Shown one piece after another: positions 1-7,679 of a stretch of DNA of 64,000 nt. The stretch comes from Alistipes provencensis (GTDB taxonomy: Bacteria; Bacteroidota; Bacteroidia; Bacteroidales; Rikenellaceae): NCBI RefSeq assembly GCF_900083545.1, contig NZ_LT559262.1, positions 372,001-436,000 of the forward strand. Direction: 5' to 3'. A program made the translations under genes and the position numbers. Position 1 is the stretch's first letter. Each line of letters begins with the position of its first letter. The notes beneath the pieces are model-generated. The model saw nothing but the letters and a program-made list of their open reading frames with translations, searched no databases and was not told the origin of the DNA.

Positions 1-499
1 GAACGCAATCCGGATTAAAAACGAAGAGGGATATACCGCTCGCGTCATGGCTGGCTTCTGCTGGAAATGGAGCAAAGAATTAGATACGGATCGGACTCTA
101 GCGAAAGATGTAAAAGTGGGAGCCTATGAAAGACCATGGAATGCCCGTCCTGATTTAGACAATTTGCCTGTGGGTATCCCCAAGTCCGATTTCTGGGCCT
201 ATGACAAAGGCGGCATCGATCAGGTCGGTTGCATATACACTGCCCAGGGATTTGAGTTCGATTATGCCGGTGTAATTTTCGGTACAGACCTGCGTTTCAA
301 CCTGGATAGATCAGAATGGGAAGGTCATCCGGAAGATTCGTTCGATGAACCAGTTAAAAGTGCAGATGATTTTCTGCAGTTAGTGAAAAACACTTATCGC
401 GTCTTACTGACTCGAGGCATGAAGGGCTGCTATGTCTATTTTGTGGATAAGGATACGGAAAGATTCTTCCGATCCCGAATAAAGAACAGTACATTATAA
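1..499 (+). CDS. DUF2075 ATPase/helicase-like protein, C-terminal part (5' truncated by window edge)
   Basis: The frame is open from the first bases, so this is the C-terminal end of a longer gene; the ATG at 47 is internal. The end matches the DUF2075 C-terminus: an IDQVGCIYTAQGFEFDYAGVI segment where superfamily 1 helicases carry their late motifs, then a TRGMKGCYVYFVD segment. The neighbouring intact protein (510-2297) has the equivalent segments, so the two are paralogs in tandem, only 10 bp apart and probably co-transcribed. DUF2075 proteins are P-loop NTPases of poorly known role, sometimes found near defence or mobile genes. Whether this copy has its own GIY-YIG domain cannot be seen. 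Family assignment is fairly sure; function is unknown. Confidence 0.75.
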   Translation, partial: NAIRIKNEEGYTARVMAGFCWKWSKELDTDRTLAKDVKVGAYERPWNARPDLDNLPVGIPKSDFWAYDKGGIDQVGCIYTAQGFEFDYAGVIFGTDLRFNLDRSEWEGHPEDSFDEPVKSADDFLQLVKNTYRVLLTRGMKGCYVYFVDKDTERFFRSRIKNSTL

Positions 500-509
500 C
501 TGCTGCATT

Positions 510-2297
510 ATGATTTTTCGCAATCCAACAGAGATCAGACCCGTTCCATTCAATTTCACGTGTCCAATGGAAATAAAAAAACTGCCATTTGGAATCAAAT
601 GGCCAGTTGTTTATATCATTCATGATAATGAATCGGCCTATGTCGGAGAATCTGTAAATATCGCAATAAGAATCAATGATCATTTAAAATCAGCACAGAA
701 AAAATCACTGAACAACATATATATCATCCACAACAAATCTTTCAATAAATCCGCAATATTAGACATAGAAAGATTTCTCATCGAACACATTTGGGCGGAA
801 GGTAAATATATGATGTTGAATGCGAACCATGGATACCTTGCTCATAATTATTATAGATGCGAACAATACCGGAAAGAATTCAAGCATATCTGGCAGTTAC
901 TTAAAGAGCAGGGACTGGCCCAAAACGATACCAAAGAGATACAAAATTCCGACCGTTTCAAATACTCGCCCTATAAGACACCGACGACTGAGCAATATGA
1001 AATCATCAGGCAGATTCTCCGGGACTTGAAAACGGATATGACGATCGGTCTGACGTCCCAGAGCACCGTGGTCAACGGAGGTTCCGGGACAGGAAAATCC
1101 GTTTTAGGCATCTTTTTACTGAAATTATTAGCCGATGCAAAATCGGATCAGATAATACGACTGCAATCCGAAGAATCGGAACCGTCCGAAGGAGACCTGA
1201 ATTATCTTGCGGATCAACTGCCTCGCAAACTGAAGATCGGTTATGTGGTTCCGACCCAAAATTTCCGGTCAACACTTAAAAAAGTTTTCAGGACGATAAC
1301 TCCGAAGGCAACTGACGACAGCAGGGATTCAGCGCCTAAAATACTGAGTCCGCATGATGTAGCAAAATCGGATACAGATTATGATTTACTAATAGTCGAT
1401 GAAGCTCATCGATTGAGAAGACGGTATGCCCTTCCCGGAGGATATACATATAAACAGTTTGATGATAACAACAAGAGATTAGGGTTAAGTCAGCATGGAA
1501 CGGAACTGGACTGGATTGTAAAAAAAAGTAAATATCAGTTGTTCTTCTATGATGCTGGTCAATCAATCAAACCGACTGATGTATCCAAAGAGCGTTTCAA
1601 TCATTTATTACAAGATCAATCCACACGCCAATATCAATTAACATCTCAACTGAGATGCAAAGGAGGTAATGACTATATCCAGTATCTCGAAGATATCTTT
1701 AATGATGCCGATCCCCAAACGCTTTCTTTCAAAGGGTACTCACTCCGTTTGTATGAAGATGTAAACGACATGGTCAAAGCAATTATCCGACTGGATAAAA
1801 AGTATGGACTGTGCCGTAATATAGCTGGATATGCATGGGATTGGAAAACTAAAAAGAAACCAAAAGGAAAAAGGGCGAAAAAAACGGCCAAAGAACTGAT
1901 AAAAAAAGGCTTATACGACATTGAGATTCCAGGCCAAGAGCATACATACAAATATGTTTGGAATATGCAGGATACAGATTGGATCAATGCCTTCGATTCA
2001 GTCAACCAAATAGGTTGTATCCATACAATACAAGGATACGACCTCAATTATGCAGGCGTAATTCTGGGTCCAGACATTGACCTCAGCGATAAAACGGGGA
2101 AAATTATAATCCACCCTGAAAACTATAAAGACACAAAGGGCAAAGAAGGCATTACAGACGACGAATTGTTCATTCTCATTAAAAACATATATAAAACGAA
2201 TCTCGCACGAGGTATTAATGGAACGTTCATATATGTCTATAATAAAAAATTAAGGGATCATTTCAAGAAATACATGAACTTTATTCCCCATAATTAA
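510..2297 (+). CDS. GIY-YIG nuclease-like domain fused to DUF2075 P-loop ATPase
   Basis: This 595-residue protein has two parts. Residues about 30-115 resemble a GIY-YIG endonuclease fold (VVYII, then AYVGES about ten residues later, then an Arg in IRINDHL). From about residue 160 it is a DUF2075 NTPase: Walker A GGSGTGKS near residue 190, Walker B LLIVDEAH near 297, and the C-terminal QGYDLNYAGVI and LARGINGTF segments. The combination suggests an ATP-driven nucleic-acid enzyme, perhaps a nuclease-helicase acting in defence or repair; that role is inference. It lies directly downstream of a paralog, and a decayed copy of its 3' end is found at 2843-2946. It is AT-richer than the PUL genes that follow, consistent with accessory origin. 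Confidence 0.8.
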   Translation: MIFRNPTEIRPVPFNFTCPMEIKKLPFGIKWPVVYIIHDNESAYVGESVNIAIRINDHLKSAQKKSLNNIYIIHNKSFNKSAILDIERFLIEHIWAEGKYMMLNANHGYLAHNYYRCEQYRKEFKHIWQLLKEQGLAQNDTKEIQNSDRFKYSPYKTPTTEQYEIIRQILRDLKTDMTIGLTSQSTVVNGGSGTGKSVLGIFLLKLLADAKSDQIIRLQSEESEPSEGDLNYLADQLPRKLKIGYVVPTQNFRSTLKKVFRTITPKATDDSRDSAPKILSPHDVAKSDTDYDLLIVDEAHRLRRRYALPGGYTYKQFDDNNKRLGLSQHGTELDWIVKKSKYQLFFYDAGQSIKPTDVSKERFNHLLQDQSTRQYQLTSQLRCKGGNDYIQYLEDIFNDADPQTLSFKGYSLRLYEDVNDMVKAIIRLDKKYGLCRNIAGYAWDWKTKKKPKGKRAKKTAKELIKKGLYDIEIPGQEHTYKYVWNMQDTDWINAFDSVNQIGCIHTIQGYDLNYAGVILGPDIDLSDKTGKIIIHPENYKDTKGKEGITDDELFILIKNIYKTNLARGINGTFIYVYNKKLRDHFKKYMNFIPHN

Positions 2298-2350
2298 AGG
2301 TATTCCGAGACTTAAATCATTTCTCTTTGCATCCGTAAACCGATTATATT

Positions 2351-2577
2351 ATGAATGCAATAAAAAGTTCCGTGCGTGATTACATCAAGGCCAATCGCAG
2401 GGCAAGCCGCAAGGCTGAGATTGAAAATCACAGCCACCCGATCAGTTTAGCCGGGTACACAAATCGAAAAAGGTCTATGAGCGTAAACGCCAGAGGGCAG
2501 ATGATAAAAGGCATCTGTCTTCTTTCTTTTTATATAGTTTGGCAATACGGAGAAAACGTAAACATAGGCAAATTTAA
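2351..2577 (+). pseudogene. Small basic Bacteroidales-type protein, frameshifted
   Basis: The ATG at 2351 opens a frame giving MNAIKSSVRDYIKANRRASR and continuing to about 2450. After that the frame starting near 2455 gives a coherent basic continuation (VHKSKKVYERKRQRADDKRH) and ends at a TAA at 2575-2577. Joining the two frames gives a roughly 75-residue Arg/Lys-rich protein of a kind that looks conserved and small in Bacteroidales. The unshifted frame runs on to 2581 but loses this pattern. I read it as a single-base deletion near 2450-2454 that split a real gene, or a sequencing error. Function is unknown. Confidence 0.5.
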
Positions 2578-2598
2578 TTAATTTTTCCGCCTGAAAAT

Positions 2599-2790
2599 TT
2601 TGCCGTCAAAGATTTATTTATACCTTTGTCCTAAGAGGAAACAGGTCTCTTTTGAAATTATAAAACACTGATTATCAGAACAAGCATCTGAAAGACCCGG
2701 CGAGGGCAGGTGCAACGAACTGGGAACAAAGGCATTGTGATTTCAACCTAAAACTGAGGGGCATTCGGCCCCAAATCACCCGATTAAAAC
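2599..2790 (+). ncRNA. Candidate structured RNA behind a consensus promoter
   Basis: A TTTG at 2599-2602 is followed 18 bp later by TACCTTTG at 2621-2628, a good Bacteroidetes promoter. No intact gene begins downstream. The transcript would fold: GTGATTT (2737-2743) pairs with AAATCAC (2773-2779), enclosing a GGGGC/GCCCC hairpin (2758-2772), and a CAGA/TCTG stem lies further upstream. It could be a small RNA, or the old leader of the decayed DUF2075 copy whose 3' end survives at 2843-2946. I matched it to no known RNA family. Confidence 0.35.
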
Positions 2791-2842
2791 ATCCTTTGCG
2801 GACGATGAAAAACATACGGTTTTTGCATCGGCAAATAGAAGC

Positions 2843-2946
2843 CGAAACCTCGCACGCGGCATCAACGAAACATTCGTATATATGTCTGCAACGAAATATT
2901 AAGGGAGCATCTGAAGAAATATTTCGATTTTATTCCACACAATTAA
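2843..2946 (+). pseudogene. 3' remnant of a third DUF2075 gene copy
   Basis: Translated with one frame change, this stretch gives RNLARGINETF, then YVCNEILREHLKKY and FDFIPHN before a TAA stop. By eye 23 of 33 residues match the last 33 residues of the intact gene at 510-2297. The frame breaks near 2880 at a TATATAT run, consistent with a two-base AT insertion. Similarity may begin earlier, around 2803, but is weak there. It is a dead fragment of a paralog and shows that this cluster once held at least three related genes. Confidence 0.7.
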
Positions 2947-2964
2947 TCCAGCGCACACCGGTCG

Positions 2965-3008
2965 AAAAAGCGGGAGGGACATATTGTATATGGCTCCCCT
3001 CCCGCTCT
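2965..3008 (-). terminator. Terminator of the PUL operon
   Basis: Read on the minus strand, GAGCGGGAGGG pairs with CCCTCCCGC and is followed by TTTTT. It starts 14 bp after the stop codon of the GH51 gene, the last gene of the operon. Confidence 0.7.
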
Positions 3009-3021
3009 CAACAGGCCCCAA

Positions 3022-4956
3022 TCAGCGGACCTGCAACCGATAGACTCCGAAAAAGTTAGGATCGAGCGTAAGCGAGACCTCGCGGTCACCGACCGCCACG
3101 GGGCGGATGCGCGGCGCGATCGGTTCGCGGTCCAGCGTATTCACAGCCTGCAGATCGTCGCTCTGCAGATAGGTGCAAGTGCCCGACACGATCCGCCGTT
3201 TCTTTAGCCCCTCGAACCCGATCCGCACTGACTGCGGCACAGCAGAGGCATTGACGATCTTCAGGATCACCTCACCCGTCGCGGCATCCAGAGCTGCCGT
3301 GGCATAAAGCTGTTCCTGTCCGGCAACCGGCTTTCCGTCCATGCGGAGCGGCAGCACATCGTTCCCGGGATTCATGCCGTAAAGCTGCTGCACATAATAG
3401 TTGGGTGTGCGCATCATGCGCAGGTTGTCGAACCAGATCAGGTCGGGATTCCACTGCCATGCATCGACATGGGCCAGCAGCGGCGCATAAGTCGCCAGAG
3501 GGACCACATCGGCATTGCGTTCCAACCCCGTCATAAAGGCTGCCTCAGAGAGCGCCGAAAGGTAGTTGTTGGCCTTGCCCGACGCATGGTCGTGGGAGGC
3601 ATACTCCCCGGCGAACACCTTCGGACCCTGCCGGTCGTAACCGTCATAGCGGGCGGCATTGGCGAAGAACCACTCAGGCGGCATATAGTAATGCTCATCG
3701 ACCAAATCCACACCGAGACGCTTCATCTCCGGCCAGAGGTAGTCGAACTGCTCTCCGGCGGGTCCGGGACCTGCCGATCCGACGATCCGGATGGCGGGAT
3801 ATTTCGTACGGATGGCCTTGACGAACCGCTCCAGCCGCTCGGGATAGACCTCACCCCACTGCTCGTTGCCGACGGCGATCATTTTCAGTCCGAACGGCTC
3901 GGGATGCCCCATCTCGGCGCGCACCCGGCCCCATGCAGTCGAGGGATCGCCGTTGGCGAACTCGATCAGGTCGAGCGCATCCTGCACATAGGCGTCCAGC
4001 TCTTCCAACGGCACGACCTCGCGGCTCTCGAACTGGCACGCAAGGCCGCAGTTGACCACCGGAAGCGGCTCGGCACCGATGTCCTCGCTCAGCAGAAAGA
4101 GCTCATAGAAACCCATTCCGTAACTTTGGAAATAGTCCGGTGCGGCCTTGTGCGCAAAGGTGTAGTTCCAGCGGTTCTCGTTGAGCGGACGGTTCTCCAC
4201 CGGTCCGACGCTCTTTTTCCAGTCGTAACGCGTCGCCAGATCGCTGCCTTCGATGATACAGCCTCCCGGGAAACGGAACACCCCGGGATTGAGGTCGAAG
4301 AGCGCCTGCGCGAGATCCCTGCGCAGTCCGTTTTCGCGGCCTTTCCATGTATCGACGGGGAAGAGCGAAATATGGTCCATTTCGACCGCACCGGGAGTCG
4401 CCAGCACAACGCGCAGCCGCGAACGGGCATCAGTGAAAGGCGATTCCAAAACGGCCGTAACTTTCTGCCATGCGGAACCTGCCACCTCGACCTCCTGCCG
4501 CAGCAGGTTCTCGGCATTACCGTTCACCAGCTCTACCGAGAGTTTCATCGGGGTCGCCTCCGGGGTCCGGACATAGGCCGAGAAGCGATATTTCCTGCCT
4601 TTTTCGAGCCCGATGCCGCGGAAACCCTCGTTGTCGAGCCCCGCCCGCGAACGGCGTCCGTCGTTGACGATGCGGACGTAGTGCGGATTGCGGTCGAAAC
4701 AGGGATCGGCATCCCGCACCGTCACATCACCGAACGGGATCCAACCCACCAGCGCCTGCGGGAACTCGAACGAACGGTTCTTCACCAGTTCGGCGTAAAG
4801 CCCGCCGTCGGCACCGAAGTTGATGTCCTCGAAAAAGATGCCGTACATCGTCGGCTCGATCCGGACGGTCGGTCCGGCCATGTCGACCGTCATCGTGTGC
4901 TGCGCCTGCACCGCGAACGAGGCGGCCAGCGCCAGCAAAAAGAGGAGTCGTTTCAT
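3022..4956 (-). CDS. GH51 alpha-L-arabinofuranosidase
   Basis: A 644-residue secreted enzyme starting at the ATG at 4956 (the upstream in-frame TTG is not needed), with a signal peptide ending near AVQAQ. It has the GH51 layout: an N-terminal segment with a carbohydrate-binding-like beta-sandwich insert (about 65-200), a TIM barrel, and a C-terminal beta domain. Acid/base Glu lies in AVGNEQWG (about residue 363) and the nucleophile Glu in FAGEYAS (about 450). GH51 enzymes release terminal alpha-L-arabinofuranose from arabinoxylan and arabinan by a retaining mechanism, probably in the periplasm. It is the last gene of the PUL operon, 12 bp after the epimerase gene, and is followed by a terminator. 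Confidence 0.93.
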   Translation of the reverse strand: MKRLLFLLALAASFAVQAQHTMTVDMAGPTVRIEPTMYGIFFEDINFGADGGLYAELVKNRSFEFPQALVGWIPFGDVTVRDADPCFDRNPHYVRIVNDGRRSRAGLDNEGFRGIGLEKGRKYRFSAYVRTPEATPMKLSVELVNGNAENLLRQEVEVAGSAWQKVTAVLESPFTDARSRLRVVLATPGAVEMDHISLFPVDTWKGRENGLRRDLAQALFDLNPGVFRFPGGCIIEGSDLATRYDWKKSVGPVENRPLNENRWNYTFAHKAAPDYFQSYGMGFYELFLLSEDIGAEPLPVVNCGLACQFESREVVPLEELDAYVQDALDLIEFANGDPSTAWGRVRAEMGHPEPFGLKMIAVGNEQWGEVYPERLERFVKAIRTKYPAIRIVGSAGPGPAGEQFDYLWPEMKRLGVDLVDEHYYMPPEWFFANAARYDGYDRQGPKVFAGEYASHDHASGKANNYLSALSEAAFMTGLERNADVVPLATYAPLLAHVDAWQWNPDLIWFDNLRMMRTPNYYVQQLYGMNPGNDVLPLRMDGKPVAGQEQLYATAALDAATGEVILKIVNASAVPQSVRIGFEGLKKRRIVSGTCTYLQSDDLQAVNTLDREPIAPRIRPVAVGDREVSLTLDPNFFGVYRLQVR

Positions 4957-4968
4957 CGGCAACCGAAA

Positions 4969-6099
4969 TTACTCGTCGACCGAGAATTTATAGATACAGC
5001 GGCTCTCGTACTTTTCGCCGGGGCGCAGTACGGCCGAGGGCCATTCGGGCTTGTTGGGCGTATCGGGGTATTTCTGGGTCTCGAGGCAGACGGCCGCACG
5101 AAACCCGTAAGCGACCCCGTTCTTTCCCTTGACAGTCCCGTCGAGGAAATTGCCGCAGTAGACCTGAATGCCGGGCTCGGTCGTGTAGACATCCAGCCGG
5201 ATGCCCGTGGCGGGCGATTCCAATGAAGCGCACGGCTCGGCAATGTTCCCACGGGTGTTCAGCACCCAGTTGTGGTCGATGCCGTTGCCGTTTTTCAGTT
5301 GCTCGAAATCCTGACCGATGCGCTCGCCGATGGGCGTCGGAGCCCGGAAATCCATCGGGGTGTCCGCCACCAGAGCAATCTCCCCGGTGGTCATGAAGGT
5401 CGAATCGACCGGCGTATAACTGTCGGCGTTCACCGTCAGCAACCATTCCGAGTTATCCTTCGAGGGATCTCCGTCGAGGTTGAAATAGGAGTGGTTGGTC
5501 ATGTTCACGACCGTGGTCTTGTCCGTTTCGGCGGCATAGCGGATGTCGATGGCATTATCGTCGGTCAGCGTCATAGTCACCCGGCAGTCGAAATTCCCCG
5601 GAAAACCCTCCTCGCCGTCCTTCGCCGTGTAGGTCAGCTCCACCTCGCGGTCACTTTTCTGTACGGCGTCGAAAACCCGGTACTGGAATCCCCGGGGACC
5701 TCCGTGCAGGCAGTGGCCGTAGTTGTTCTGCGGCAACTGGTATTCGGTGCCGTCGAGCGTAATCCGACCCTGACCGATGCGGTTGGCATAGCGGCCGATC
5801 GTGGCCCCGAAATCACTCGGAATCGTCTCATAATCGGCGATCCTGTCGAATCCCAGCACGACGTCGCGCATGATGCCGTCACGGTCGGGAACCATCACCG
5901 ACACGATGCGCCCGCCGAGGTTGGTGACGCACACCTCCATGCCGTTATCGTTCTTCAAGATGAACAGGTCGGTCTTCTTCCCGTCCACCTCGCTCTGGAA
6001 ATCGCTTTGTTTCAGCCCGGAGAGCGTCAGCCCGTCCTGCTGTCCACCTGCGCATGCGGCCGTCAGGGCTGCACACAGCAAAATAATCATCCGGTTCAT
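4969..6099 (-). CDS. galM: Aldose 1-epimerase (galactose mutarotase), lipoprotein
   Basis: A 376-residue aldose 1-epimerase with a lipoprotein signal (ILLCAALTAAC). Family motifs are clear: RYANRIGQGRITLDG near residue 105, the GHCLHGG catalytic His region, NMTNHSYFNLDG near 200 with the second active His, and an EPGIQVYCGNFLDG segment carrying the catalytic Glu near 310. It interconverts alpha and beta anomers of free sugars, here probably galactose, arabinose or xylose released by the PUL enzymes. It sits 14 bp after the GH43 gene and 12 bp before the GH51 gene, well inside the operon. Lipidation suggests action in the periplasm before import. Confidence 0.93.
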   Translation of the reverse strand: MNRMIILLCAALTAACAGGQQDGLTLSGLKQSDFQSEVDGKKTDLFILKNDNGMEVCVTNLGGRIVSVMVPDRDGIMRDVVLGFDRIADYETIPSDFGATIGRYANRIGQGRITLDGTEYQLPQNNYGHCLHGGPRGFQYRVFDAVQKSDREVELTYTAKDGEEGFPGNFDCRVTMTLTDDNAIDIRYAAETDKTTVVNMTNHSYFNLDGDPSKDNSEWLLTVNADSYTPVDSTFMTTGEIALVADTPMDFRAPTPIGERIGQDFEQLKNGNGIDHNWVLNTRGNIAEPCASLESPATGIRLDVYTTEPGIQVYCGNFLDGTVKGKNGVAYGFRAAVCLETQKYPDTPNKPEWPSAVLRPGEKYESRCIYKFSVDE

Positions 6100-6113
6100 A
6101 GTAGTATATCGGT

Positions 6114-7679
6114 TTATTCGTTATATCGGAAGAAATCCACGTCGACACACCCGCCGGCTGTCTTGGTCGCATAATAAAACAGCGCAAACTTGTTACCCGT
6201 GAAGTGCGTCATGCTGAAGATCATGTGGAACTTGTCGCCCAACTGCTTCCAGTTCTTGTCGTCGAGGCTGTACCAGAAACGGGCGTCGTCGGTCGTAAAG
6301 TCGCAGTCCATACGCAGGAAGAACTTGTCGCCGTTCAGCTCCGCCCGGGCCTTCTCGACGTTGCGATCGGTCATCACCAGATACTTACGGTCTTTTTCAC
6401 AGACGACGGCAATGGCTCCCGGGTCCGAACAGAAAGCCGCCAGTCCCGTCCAGTCGCCCTCCTTCATCTGCGAGACGTCGAGCGACACGACGCCGCTGCA
6501 TTTGGGTCCTTCGGTGCGCTGGGTCAGCGTATTGCGGGCCTCGAAGATATTGCCGACGACCTTTCCGGTCTTCAGCCGGAGGTAACCCGGACGCTCGGTC
6601 AGCGACCAGAGCGCATTGTCCGGATTGTGGTTCCACTGCCACGTCAGCCCCAGCGCCGGCCCCTTGTCGAAATCGTCGCTCACAACCAGTTGCGTCGGCT
6701 CGTCATACCCCTGCACCGGTTTCTCCATCGTCACGGCGACCTTGCCGTTGGCATCGCCCAGCATCGGCCAGCCGTTCTGCCAGCGGCACTGCGTCAGCAC
6801 GGGAACCCGGCCTACAGCCCCGTGGTCCTGAAACAGCATGGAGAACCAGCGACCGTCCTCGGTGTCGATGAAACACCCCTGAGCCACGCCGTGGTTGGCA
6901 TAACCCATGTCGTCGGAGAGGATCGTCTTGCGCTCGTAAGGTCCCCCAACCTTGTCCGAGCGGAAGCAGAGCTGGGTGCGGATACCCCCGTCGGGCCACC
7001 AGATCAGCGTCAGGTAGTATTTCCCGTCGAACTTGTAGAAATGAGCACCCTCCAGCAACCCCGGGGGATCGGCAGGGATCACCTCCACGTTCAGCCCGGC
7101 AGGGTCGATACCCGTCAGGTCCTTGTTGAACTCCACGATACGAATATGGCGCGCGCCGTAGACGAGGTACACGCGCCCGTCGTCGTCGAAAAGCATCGAG
7201 GCGTCGTGCAGGTATTCGTCGATGACAGCCTGCCGCTTCCACTTCCCGGCGGGATCCTCCGCCGTGTAGAGGTAGGATTTGTTGCCCGTACCGAAGAAGA
7301 CGTAGAACAGTCCGTCGTGGTAGCGCAGGCAGGCAGCCCACTGACCGCGGCTGTAGATATTCCCGCCTTCGAGGTCGTTCTTGGGACTTTCGTCCAGCGT
7401 GTCGAACACATAGCTGACAATCTTCCAGTTGACCATATCCTTCGAGTGCATGATGGGTGCGCCCGGAGACATGTGGGCCGTCGTGCTGACCATGTAGTAG
7501 TCGCTCCCGACGCGGATCACGTCCACGTCCGGCACGTCGGAGTAGATCACGGGATTGGTGAAGGTCTTGTCCTGCGGCCGGACGACCGTGTTCTTCTTCG
7601 CATCGGCCGTCGTGCAGCCCACCGCGAGCAGCGCCGTCAGGCAGCCTGCCCAAAAACCGAGTTTATTCATTGTTTTCAT
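6114..7679 (-). CDS. GH43 beta-xylosidase/alpha-L-arabinofuranosidase, lipoprotein
   Basis: A 521-residue lipoprotein (signal ending LLAVGC). Residues about 40-320 form the GH43 five-bladed propeller, with the catalytic base Asp in DVPDVDVIRV, the pKa-modulating Asp in HDASMLFDDDG and the general acid Glu in LLEGAHFYK. Residues about 345-520 form a concanavalin-like beta-sandwich typical of the beta-xylosidase type (long GH43 with C-terminal domain). GH43 enzymes invert and remove xylose or arabinose from the non-reducing end of xylo-oligosaccharides. The start codon overlaps the stop of the upstream GH2-GH43 gene (ATGA), so translation is coupled. Exact specificity cannot be told from sequence. 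Confidence 0.9.
   Translation of the reverse strand: MKTMNKLGFWAGCLTALLAVGCTTADAKKNTVVRPQDKTFTNPVIYSDVPDVDVIRVGSDYYMVSTTAHMSPGAPIMHSKDMVNWKIVSYVFDTLDESPKNDLEGGNIYSRGQWAACLRYHDGLFYVFFGTGNKSYLYTAEDPAGKWKRQAVIDEYLHDASMLFDDDGRVYLVYGARHIRIVEFNKDLTGIDPAGLNVEVIPADPPGLLEGAHFYKFDGKYYLTLIWWPDGGIRTQLCFRSDKVGGPYERKTILSDDMGYANHGVAQGCFIDTEDGRWFSMLFQDHGAVGRVPVLTQCRWQNGWPMLGDANGKVAVTMEKPVQGYDEPTQLVVSDDFDKGPALGLTWQWNHNPDNALWSLTERPGYLRLKTGKVVGNIFEARNTLTQRTEGPKCSGVVSLDVSQMKEGDWTGLAAFCSDPGAIAVVCEKDRKYLVMTDRNVEKARAELNGDKFFLRMDCDFTTDDARFWYSLDDKNWKQLGDKFHMIFSMTHFTGNKFALFYYATKTAGGCVDVDFFRYNE

Noticed and set aside
47-499. A separate 150-residue gene starting at 47
   Set aside because: The same frame is open to the window start and the protein lacks the N-terminal ATPase half, so the true start is upstream.
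3469-5226. Long plus-strand open frames opposite the PUL enzymes (585 residues here; similar ones opposite GH2-GH43, GH115, GH127/146 and SusC)
   Set aside because: They lie antisense to clear enzymes, are a result of high-GC codon use, and show low-complexity Arg/Val/His-rich sequence with no domain.
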